A DNA stretch of 5,029 bases from positions 1 through 5,029 of the forward strand of contig JAURHT010000137.1 of NCBI GenBank assembly GCA_030833145.1, read 5' to 3'. Both the position numbers and the translations under genes were made by a program. The notes below the pieces were generated by a model. It saw only the letters and a program-made list of their open reading frames with translations. It was not told the DNA's origin and searched no databases. Every line of letters starts with the position of its first letter. Positions within the stretch are counted from its first letter, which is position 1. The stretch comes from Aquirufa sp. (GTDB lineage: Bacteria; Bacteroidota; Bacteroidia; Cytophagales; Spirosomataceae). Shown here piece after piece: positions 1 through 5,029 of the stretch.

Positions 1-1
1 C

Positions 2-145
2 CAAATGGGTATTGAAAAAATGCGTTTAGGAGAGAAGGCGGTCATTGTTTTCCCTTCAGCCTTAGGTTATGGAGTGAATGGAAATTCAACTATTCCAGGT
101 TATACACCCTTAAGTTTCGAGATTTACGTTGCAAAAATTGAGTAG
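2..145 (+). CDS. FKBP-type peptidyl-prolyl cis-trans isomerase, C-terminal fragment (5' end outside window)
   Basis: This is the last 47 codons of a gene that begins before the window; it ends at TAG 143-145. The visible residues are the C-terminal half of an FKBP domain. They include the M-x-x-G-E-K-A turn, a P-S-A-L-G-Y-G segment that supplies the tyrosine equivalent to Tyr82 of human FKBP12, a G-N-S-T-I-P-G-Y flap loop, and the last strand with P-L-S-F-E-I, whose Phe matches FKBP12 Phe99. FKBP domains speed up cis-trans isomerisation of peptide bonds before proline. The next gene ends in a very similar segment (23 of 45 aligned residues identical), so the two are tandem paralogues. Only one base separates this stop codon from the next ATG, which implies co-transcription. 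Whether this protein is also a lipoprotein cannot be seen because its N-terminus is missing. Family assignment is firm; the cellular substrate is unknown. Confidence 0.88.
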   Translation, partial: QMGIEKMRLGEKAVIVFPSALGYGVNGNSTIPGYTPLSFEIYVAKIE

Positions 146-146
146 T

Positions 147-1025
147 ATGTTGAAGTATGTAGTTTTATTCTTCGCTTTTGCGATTGGCATCACAAGTTGT
201 TCAGTAGAAAATCCTGTCGAACAGGAAGTCGCTAAAAATGATGTAGATATTCAAAATTATTTAAAGCAACGTAACCTTTCCTATACAAAAACAGTGGATG
301 GAATGTATTATTCCATTACCCCTTCAGGAGCCACAACTGCTCCTGCCGCTACCGATTTAGTTACCTTGCATTATAAGCTAACTCTATTAGACGGAACTTT
401 CGTGGATTCTACTTCTAAAGTGGCTAATCAATCGAAATCAATCATTTTCGGAGTATCCCAAAGCATGTTTACATTACCTGTTTCAATCATGAAGGCAGGA
501 GATAAAGGCACTTTTTTATTGCCCTCCTCTTTAGCTTTTGGAGGTAATACTTTCGGTAATGTTCCTGCTTACGCAGTAATCAAAGCTGAAATTGAAGTGA
601 TTTCGATAAAGAATCAAGCAGATCAAATTACTGCCATGCAAAATACCTATGGATTCACGGCTCCAGAGAAAACTAGCTCTGGTTTAGTTTTCCAAAAAAC
701 ACTAGAGAATCCGACGGGCACTGCGGTCGTGAAAGGTCAGTCTGTCAAGGTGAATTACTTAGGACGCTTAGGCTATGGATACATTCAAACTGATGCGTCG
801 AGTAAAGTCATTTATGATTCTAAATTTGGCGCAGGTACCTTGACCTTCTCGGCGGGGGCCGGACCATTAGTCGCAGGATTTGAGGAGACCGTGCTAAAAA
901 TGAAAGTGGGTGAAAAAGCCAAAGCCATTTTGCCTTATTCCATTGCTTACGGCACAACGGGTAACTCAACTATTCCGGGTTATTCGCCATTGTACTTCGA
1001 AATCGAGGTAGTTTCAGCTCAATAA
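147..1025 (+). CDS. Lipoprotein with two tandem FKBP-type peptidyl-prolyl isomerase domains
   Basis: The protein has 292 residues. It opens with a hydrophobic signal peptide ending in the lipobox I-T-S-C (Cys18), so it is predicted to be a lipid-anchored envelope protein. Two FKBP domains follow. The first (about 68-154) keeps Tyr76 and Asp87, equivalent to FKBP12 Tyr26 and Asp37, but has Phe131 for Tyr82, Val86 for Phe36 and Ala147 for Phe99. The second (about 177-290) keeps Tyr204, Asp224, Tyr268 and Phe284 and is probably the active one. It has Phe245 for Trp59 and an insertion of about nine residues between Tyr204 and Asp224. The likely role is proline isomerisation or chaperoning of exported proteins, which is inference. 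I chose ATG 147 over an in-frame TTG at 129, because TTG lies inside the upstream gene and only adds six residues before the signal peptide. No Shine-Dalgarno is visible, and termination-reinitiation from the upstream stop is plausible. The stop overlaps the rdgB start. Confidence 0.92.
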   Translation: MLKYVVLFFAFAIGITSCSVENPVEQEVAKNDVDIQNYLKQRNLSYTKTVDGMYYSITPSGATTAPAATDLVTLHYKLTLLDGTFVDSTSKVANQSKSIIFGVSQSMFTLPVSIMKAGDKGTFLLPSSLAFGGNTFGNVPAYAVIKAEIEVISIKNQADQITAMQNTYGFTAPEKTSSGLVFQKTLENPTGTAVVKGQSVKVNYLGRLGYGYIQTDASSKVIYDSKFGAGTLTFSAGAGPLVAGFEETVLKMKVGEKAKAILPYSIAYGTTGNSTIPGYSPLYFEIEVVSAQ

Positions 1026-1624
1026 TGCATCCGGTTCTGTATTTAGCAACCCAAAACAAGCATAAAGTCGAGGAGCTAAGCTCCTTATTGCAAGACCATT
1101 TTACGGTTCGTGATTTAAGCACCCTTAACTTAGTGGAGGAAATTCCAGAGACAGGATCTACCCTAGCAGAGAATTCCCTACAGAAAGCACGATATATAGC
1201 GGAAAAATTTCAGGTTACTTGCCTAGCCGATGACTCAGGATTAGAGGTGGAGATTCTGCATGGGGCTCCTGGCGTATATTCAGCTCGCTATGCAGGAGAA
1301 CCTAAAAATGATCAAGCTAATCTTGAATTGTTATTGCAAAACCTGCGAGGAGTAGAAAATCGGAATGCTCGTTTTGTGACCGTTTTAACTTACCACCATG
1401 AGGGAATTTACCATCAATTTGAGGGCGAAATAAGGGGAGAAATTGTGGAGGCTCCGAAAGGTAATCAAGGTTTTGGATATGATCCTGTTTTTCAGCCAGA
1501 AAAGGAGTTGAGAACTTTTGCGGAAATGTCTTTAAATGAAAAGAATCAAATCGCCCACCGGGCGCGTGCTTTGGAGAAATTCAAAAACTTCTTAGACGAA
1601 ACACAGAAATGTGCCGACGAATAG
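1025..1624 (+). CDS. rdgB: HAM1/RdgB-type non-canonical purine NTP pyrophosphatase (dITP/XTP diphosphatase)
   Basis: This enzyme hydrolyses dITP, ITP and XTP to the monophosphate and pyrophosphate in the cytoplasm, keeping deaminated purines out of DNA and RNA. At 199 residues it has the normal family length. All family motifs are present in order: the N-terminal A-T-Q-N-K-H-K loop (8-14), E-T-G-S-T-L-x-E-N (42-50) followed by Lys54, L-A-D-D-S-G-L-E-V with the catalytic Asp70 (67-75), G-A-P-G-V-Y-S-A-R-Y-A-G (80-91), the G-F-G-Y-D-P-V-F base-recognition segment (149-156), and the C-terminal S-L-N-E-K-N-x-x-A-H-R-A stretch with Lys173, His178 and Arg179. Its ATG shares one base with the preceding TAA (TAATG), a typical arrangement for translational coupling, so expression probably follows that of the FKBP lipoprotein. 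No Shine-Dalgarno is evident. Nothing needed for catalysis appears to be missing. The symbol follows the E. coli orthologue. Confidence 0.96.
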   Translation: MHPVLYLATQNKHKVEELSSLLQDHFTVRDLSTLNLVEEIPETGSTLAENSLQKARYIAEKFQVTCLADDSGLEVEILHGAPGVYSARYAGEPKNDQANLELLLQNLRGVENRNARFVTVLTYHHEGIYHQFEGEIRGEIVEAPKGNQGFGYDPVFQPEKELRTFAEMSLNEKNQIAHRARALEKFKNFLDETQKCADE

Positions 1625-1636
1625 TATAAAATTCGT
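1617..1636 (+). terminator. Short inverted repeat across the rdgB stop codon, possible weak terminator
   Basis: ACGAAT (1617-1622) is the exact reverse complement of ATTCGT (1631-1636), with an 8-base loop; a G-T wobble (1616/1637) can extend the stem by one pair. It spans the TAG stop of rdgB and is followed by moderately T-rich DNA, but the run of five T starts only at 1648, within the -7 box. The stem is short and AT-rich, so it could be chance. It sits where the FKBP-rdgB transcript would be expected to end. Confidence 0.22.
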
Positions 1637-1645
1637 TTAGCTTGC

Positions 1646-1653
1646 TATTTTTG
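1646..1653 (+). promoter_or_regulatory. Candidate Bacteroidetes-type -7 box upstream of the DUF5686 gene
   Basis: TATTTTTG matches the Bacteroidetes sigma-ABfr -7 consensus TAnnTTTG at every fixed position. It lies 27 bases before ATG 1681, which would put the transcript start near 1657-1660 and give a short leader of about 20 bases. That agrees with ATG 1681, rather than TTG 1660, as the start codon. No TTTG -33 box is visible 19-21 bases upstream, so the promoter is only half supported. Confidence 0.5.
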
Positions 1654-1680
1654 TAACGTTTGCAAAATATTAACCCTTAC

Positions 1681-4200
1681 ATGAAATTCAAATTCAGCAT
1701 TTTGCTGGCTTTATCCTTGTCCTTCGCTGTATTGCCTGTTTTTGGTCAATATGTGATCAAGGGACGTATTACCGATGCGAAAAATGGGGATCCAATTCCA
1801 TTTGCCTCGGTAGGATTCGTGGGGGTCAGTCAAGGAACTACCACAAATTTTCAAGGGGAATTTACGTTAAATTCGAAGTATACAGCCGATAGCCTTTTCG
1901 CCTCATTTGTGGGGTATAAAAAGCGGGTGAAGAAAATAACCAGAGCCGCTAAGTGGCAGGAGGTTGATTTTCAATTAGATCCTACTGGTCGAGAAATGGC
2001 CGAAGTAATTGTTTATTCAGGCGAAAATCCAGCTTTCAAGATCCTTAGGGGTATTATACGTAATCGGGAGAAGAATGATCGTTCTAAATTGAGTGCCTAC
2101 GAATATGATTCGTATGCAAAGATGGAACTGGATGTAGATAACATTTCCGAGAAGTTCAAAGAGAGAAAAGTGATGAAGGACATTGCTCAGGCGATTAAAA
2201 AGTTTGAGAAAATAGCGGGTGAAGATGGTAAATTAGTCATCCCGACTTATATATCTGAATCTGTAGGTAAATTCTATTATTTAGAGAATCCGCAGCGAAA
2301 GAAGGAGGCAATATATAAGACAAATATCAAAGGGGTAGGGGTAAAAGATGGTTCTTTAATTTCCCAATTAGTGGGAGGAAATTTAGTGGCTAATTATAAT
2401 TTTTACCAAAATTTCGTCGGATTCTTTGGCAAAGATTTTGTGAGTCCAATCGGTGAAAATTGGAAAGGAAATTATAGCTACTTTCTGGGTGATACCGTCA
2501 ATGTGGATGGTCATGTTTGTTATCAATTGGATTTTGATCCAAAGAATCCAATGGATTTAGTCTTCAAAGGCCAAATGTGGATTGATACCACCTCCTTCGC
2601 CTTAGTTCAAATAGATGCATCGGTTGATAAAGGAGCGAATTTGAATTTTATTGACAAGATTAAGATCTCACAAGAATTAGAACAAACAAGTTCTGGTGCC
2701 TGGTTACCCGCTCGAACTCGATTCCTGATTGATTTAGAAGAAATTACGAAAGGTAGCGCCGGTATGTTGTTGAAGATGTACATCTCTAACAAAGATTTTG
2801 TGGTGAATAAACCTCATGAGGTGGGATTCTATGATTTATTGACAGAAGTCGCCGAGGATGCGATGCAGCCTAATCCGGAGTTTTGGAAAAATGCGCGACA
2901 CGAGCCACTCAGTACGCAAGATTTAATGGCTTATGCACTGATCGATTCCGTCCAAAACCTTCCCGTAGTTCGTACTTACGTGGAGATTGCAGAGATCGTT
3001 TTGAGTGGATACAAGAAGTTTAATGATATCGAGGTAGGCCCCTATGTTTCTAGTTTTGCCATCAATAAAATTGAAGGCGCGCGCTTTAGACTTGGATTTA
3101 GGACGAATGCAAATTTCGATAAGCATTGGATTTTACGGGGAAATGTGGGATTCGGCACGAAAGATTTAATCCCGAAATATGCCTTCGAGGTAAATTACCT
3201 CTTCTCTAAGAAAAAGTGGACTGTCGCTGGATTAAAACATTCCTATGATATCGAAAGGGTAGGTTTAACGCCTGAGCTCATTGGGGATAATAAATTGTTT
3301 TACTCTTTTACCCGCTGGGGAGCGTTTTCTGGCGCATTTTTCAGACGGGAATCAGAAGCCTTTTTCTCTTCAGAAGTCATGAAAGGCCTGACGGTTTCGA
3401 CCTCCCTAAATACGCGGTCCTTTGATCCTTTATTCCGTTTTCAGTATCGTTTGAACCCTGAATTAGGGAGTGCATCTCCTGTGCAAGACTATTATCAAGA
3501 AACCTTTGCGACAGTAGAATTGCGTTTTGCGAAAAACGAGACATTCATCATGAATGGGAATGAGCGTATTACCCTAGCGACGAAGCGAATTCCGGTGGTT
3601 ACGATTAAGTACCAGCATGGATTTAAAGGCTTTTTGGGAGGCGATTTTAAATACGATCGATTTACATTGAAAGCTTATCAGACATTTCGCTTAGGGACCT
3701 TAGGCCGCTCAGATTATACCTTCACGGCGGGGTATACCCCTTCGAATCTTCCAGCCCCATTATTGTTTCCTCATTTAGGAAATGAAACCTTCTTTTTTGT
3801 CCGCTCGGCATATTCCACGATGAGTTATTTTGAATTTGTGAGTGATCGCTATGCCTCAATTCAATACAACCATAATTTCGATGGATTACTCTTTAATCGC
3901 ATTCCACTTATCAAGAAATTGAAGTGGAGATTGATCACCTCAGCTAATGTTTTGATGGGCAGTCAACGTGAAGCGAATCATGATATTATGCGCGATGTGA
4001 ATAGCCCTTTGCGCTCTAAATTCTTAGCTCAGTATGCCTTTGATTCCTTAGATCCTAACAAGCCATTTGCAGAGGTGGGCTATGGAATCGATAATATTTT
4101 CAAGATTTTACGGGTGCAAGCATTTCATCGATTGACCTATTTGGATCATGGTAACCCCCAAAAATTCAGGCTAATGGCCTCCGTCAATTTCTCTTTTTAG
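1681..4200 (+). CDS. DUF5686 family outer-membrane protein with N-terminal carboxypeptidase-regulatory-like domain
   Basis: The protein has 839 residues and unknown function. The N-terminus is a Sec signal peptide (1-22; likely cut at F-G before Gln23). Residues 24-100 form a carboxypeptidase-regulatory-like beta-sandwich: G-R-I-T-D-A near the start, P-I-P-F-A-S-V, G-T-T-T-N-F-Q-G-E-F, and S-F-V-G-Y-K. The same module precedes the plug of SusC-type receptors, but no plug or TonB-receptor domain follows here. Residues from about 108 onward match my recollection of DUF5686, including V-Y-S-G-E-N-P-A-F, K-N-D-R-S-K-L-S-A-Y-E-Y-D-S-Y and F-V-S-P-I. From about residue 450 the chain shows alternating, aromatic-rich strands, and it ends S-V-N-F-S-F with the terminal Phe typical of outer-membrane beta-barrels. 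There is only one cysteine (Cys280). ATG 1681 is chosen over TTG 1660 because it starts directly at the signal peptide. The gene is flanked by its own candidate promoter and one for plsY, so it may be monocistronic. Confidence 0.88.
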   Translation: MKFKFSILLALSLSFAVLPVFGQYVIKGRITDAKNGDPIPFASVGFVGVSQGTTTNFQGEFTLNSKYTADSLFASFVGYKKRVKKITRAAKWQEVDFQLDPTGREMAEVIVYSGENPAFKILRGIIRNREKNDRSKLSAYEYDSYAKMELDVDNISEKFKERKVMKDIAQAIKKFEKIAGEDGKLVIPTYISESVGKFYYLENPQRKKEAIYKTNIKGVGVKDGSLISQLVGGNLVANYNFYQNFVGFFGKDFVSPIGENWKGNYSYFLGDTVNVDGHVCYQLDFDPKNPMDLVFKGQMWIDTTSFALVQIDASVDKGANLNFIDKIKISQELEQTSSGAWLPARTRFLIDLEEITKGSAGMLLKMYISNKDFVVNKPHEVGFYDLLTEVAEDAMQPNPEFWKNARHEPLSTQDLMAYALIDSVQNLPVVRTYVEIAEIVLSGYKKFNDIEVGPYVSSFAINKIEGARFRLGFRTNANFDKHWILRGNVGFGTKDLIPKYAFEVNYLFSKKKWTVAGLKHSYDIERVGLTPELIGDNKLFYSFTRWGAFSGAFFRRESEAFFSSEVMKGLTVSTSLNTRSFDPLFRFQYRLNPELGSASPVQDYYQETFATVELRFAKNETFIMNGNERITLATKRIPVVTIKYQHGFKGFLGGDFKYDRFTLKAYQTFRLGTLGRSDYTFTAGYTPSNLPAPLLFPHLGNETFFFVRSAYSTMSYFEFVSDRYASIQYNHNFDGLLFNRIPLIKKLKWRLITSANVLMGSQREANHDIMRDVNSPLRSKFLAQYAFDSLDPNKPFAEVGYGIDNIFKILRVQAFHRLTYLDHGNPQKFRLMASVNFSF

Positions 4201-4249
4201 AACATTATAAAGACGAAAATTTAAACATTTCAAGAATATTTTTAATGTG

Positions 4250-4281
4250 TTTGATTTCGTAAGCTATGCGACCTATATTTA
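4250..4281 (+). promoter_or_regulatory. Candidate Bacteroidetes-type promoter for plsY
   Basis: A -33 box TTTG (4250-4253) is followed after 20 bases by TATATTTA (4274-4281), which matches the -7 consensus TAnnTTTG except for its last base. The spacing is as expected for the Bacteroidetes primary sigma factor. The transcript would start near 4285-4288, about 15-18 bases before ATG 4303. The rest of the 102-base gap (4201-4302) is AT-rich and shows no small gene or clear terminator. Confidence 0.55.
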
Positions 4282-4302
4282 CGAGGTTGCAATCCAAAAT
4301 AT

Positions 4303-4947
4303 ATGCTTTTAGTACTTGTAGGGCTCTGTTTATTAAGTTACTTGTTAGGATCAATTCCGACAGCAATTTGGTATGGAGATCGTTACCACGGAATCGACAT
4401 CCGTCTACATGGTAGCGGAAATGCAGGTGCGACGAATACCTTCCGAGTACTAGGAAAAAAAGCAGGTTCTATCGTTTTATTTGTGGATGCATTAAAAGGA
4501 TTTACGGCGGCTAGCCTTGCGACCGTTTTGTATGTCTTTGGTTTAGTGGATTGGCAAACTTGTGTCACCCTGAAGATTTTATTCGGTTTTTTAGCCATTA
4601 TTGGCCACCTACTTCCCATCTTTTGTGATTTTAAAGGAGGAAAAGGAGTTGCTACAACATTAGGTATGGTCATAGCGCTTCATCCCCAGGCGGCTTTAGT
4701 CAGTAGTTTGGTCTTTCTACTTGTTTTTGCCTTTTCTCATTATGTTTCATTAGGTTCCATGGTGACATCATTGGTATTTCCACTTTTACTTCAGTTCGGA
4801 GTATTTGGGAAGGAATTGCCTATTTTGATTTATTTTGGATTCATCATTTCTTTTTTAGTGATATTTACGCACCGTAAAAATATCGGTCGAATCATTTCAG
4901 GAACGGAAAATCGGATGTATCTTATTCCTCGAAAAGGCAGATTATAG
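4303..4947 (+). CDS. plsY: Acyl-phosphate:glycerol-3-phosphate acyltransferase PlsY
   Basis: PlsY is an inner-membrane enzyme that transfers an acyl chain from acyl-phosphate (made by PlsX) to position 1 of glycerol-3-phosphate, giving lysophosphatidic acid, the first committed step of phospholipid synthesis. At 214 residues it has the usual length, and it is strongly hydrophobic with several membrane spans (first about 2-24, last about 171-188). Family signatures are all visible: S-Y-L-L-G-S-I-P (12-19), H-G-S-G-N-A-G-A-T-N-T-F-R (36-48), G-H-L-L-P-I-F (101-107) leading into F-K-G-G-K-G-V-A-T (110-118), and the C-terminal H-R-x-N-I-x-R-x-x-x-G-x-E (190-202). The ATG at 4303 begins directly at the first membrane span; GAGG at 4283-4286 is too far upstream to act as a Shine-Dalgarno. 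A candidate promoter precedes it. The next gene starts 20 bases after its stop, so the two are probably co-transcribed. No plsX is seen in the window. Confidence 0.96.
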   Translation: MLLVLVGLCLLSYLLGSIPTAIWYGDRYHGIDIRLHGSGNAGATNTFRVLGKKAGSIVLFVDALKGFTAASLATVLYVFGLVDWQTCVTLKILFGFLAIIGHLLPIFCDFKGGKGVATTLGMVIALHPQAALVSSLVFLLVFAFSHYVSLGSMVTSLVFPLLLQFGVFGKELPILIYFGFIISFLVIFTHRKNIGRIISGTENRMYLIPRKGRL

Positions 4948-4952
4948 CCTTT
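4933..4952 (+). terminator. Short inverted repeat across the plsY stop codon, possible weak terminator
   Basis: AAAGGC (4933-4938) is the exact reverse complement of GCCTTT (4947-4952), with an 8-base loop. It covers the TAG stop of plsY and is followed by AAATTTTC, only a weak T tract. The stem is short, and the next start codon follows 15 bases after it, so an attenuating or chance hairpin is as likely as a true terminator. Confidence 0.2.
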
Positions 4953-4967
4953 AAATTTTCATTTACT

Positions 4968-5029
4968 ATGCAATCAACACACGAATTTATCGCCTCCCAA
5001 AAGGATCGATTTTTAGCGGAGCTATTAGA
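4968..5029 (+). CDS. Start of a gene cut by the window edge, probably an M20-family dipeptidase/peptidase
   Basis: Only 20 codons and two bases are present, starting at ATG 4968 and open to the end of the window. The visible peptide reads M-Q-S-T-H-E-F-I-A-S-Q-K-D-R-F-L-A-E-L-L. A short N-terminal helix of the type [F/Y]-I-x-x-x-K-x-R-F-L-x-E-L is, from memory, how many Bacteroidota M20 metallodipeptidases begin, just before a segment reading like L-x-I-P-S-V-S. That diagnostic segment and all metal ligands lie outside the window, so the function is a guess from N-terminal resemblance. The gap after plsY is 20 bases with no Shine-Dalgarno and no convincing promoter (TAAATTTT at 4952-4959 is only a partial -7 match and is too close to the ATG), so co-transcription with plsY is likely. 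Confidence 0.5.
   Translation, partial: MQSTHEFIASQKDRFLAELL

Noticed and set aside
129..146. TTG start adding six residues to the FKBP lipoprotein
   Set aside because: It lies inside the upstream gene, and the added residues only push the signal peptide away from the N-terminus. ATG 147 gives a standard lipoprotein signal.
1660..1680. TTG start adding seven residues to the DUF5686 protein
   Set aside because: It falls at the predicted transcript start, and the ATG at 1681 gives a clean signal peptide.
1750..1980. SusC/TonB-dependent receptor, suggested by the N-terminal beta-sandwich
   Set aside because: No plug domain follows, and the next segment matches DUF5686 instead.
2607..2792. Minus-strand open frame of 61 codons
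   Set aside because: It lies fully antisense to the DUF5686 gene, shows no recognisable motif, and is a chance frame.
2923..3126. Minus-strand open frame of 67 codons
   Set aside because: It lies fully inside the DUF5686 gene with no family features or start signals.
4223..4252. Imperfect inverted repeat AAACATT / AATGTGTTT after the DUF5686 gene
   Set aside because: The stem needs a bulge, is almost all A-T, and is not followed by a T run. It overlaps the -33 box, so it is not a convincing terminator.
4383..4673. Minus-strand open frame of 96 codons
   Set aside because: It is antisense to the most conserved part of plsY, and its low-complexity basic and proline-rich product reads as a shadow of that gene.
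1..5029. CRISPR array, insertion sequence, toxin-antitoxin pair, phage or defence genes
   Set aside because: There are no direct repeat arrays, transposase motifs or small paired genes, and nearly all DNA is accounted for by housekeeping and envelope genes.

Overview
The window is an ordinary-looking chromosomal stretch from a member of the Bacteroidota. The best guess is the order Cytophagales, but the sequence alone does not fix the genus. The evidence is AT-rich coding DNA, genes without Shine-Dalgarno sequences, promoter boxes of the Bacteroidetes TTTG / TAnnTTTG type, and a large outer-membrane protein of the DUF5686 family, which is typical of this phylum. All genes lie on the + strand and are packed tightly. 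No RNA gene, mobile element, CRISPR array or sign of recent transfer was seen. Apart from the two cut-off edge genes, the frames are intact.

Left part (1-1624): the tail of one FKBP-type peptidyl-prolyl isomerase gene runs, after one spare base, into a second gene for a lipoprotein with two FKBP domains. The two are clearly related (about half of their last 45 residues are identical), so this is a tandem duplication. The stop codon of the second gene overlaps by one base (TAATG) the start of a HAM1/RdgB-type nucleotide house-cleaning pyrophosphatase. These three genes look like one operon whose promoter lies upstream of the window.

Middle part (1625-4200): a 56-base gap holds a good Bacteroidetes -7 box, followed by an 839-residue DUF5686 protein with signal peptide, a carboxypeptidase-regulatory-like beta-sandwich domain, a soluble domain and a C-terminal region that looks like an outer-membrane beta-barrel ending in Phe. 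Its function is unknown, and it is the least characterised item here.

Right part (4201-5029): a 102-base gap holds a two-box Bacteroidetes promoter, then plsY (acyl-phosphate:glycerol-3-phosphate acyltransferase, a step of phospholipid synthesis). Twenty bases later comes the start of another gene, probably an M20-family peptidase, cut by the window edge. Four of the six genes (two FKBP genes, DUF5686, PlsY) act in or on the envelope, but whether they are functionally linked is inference. I found no convincing novel multi-gene system.
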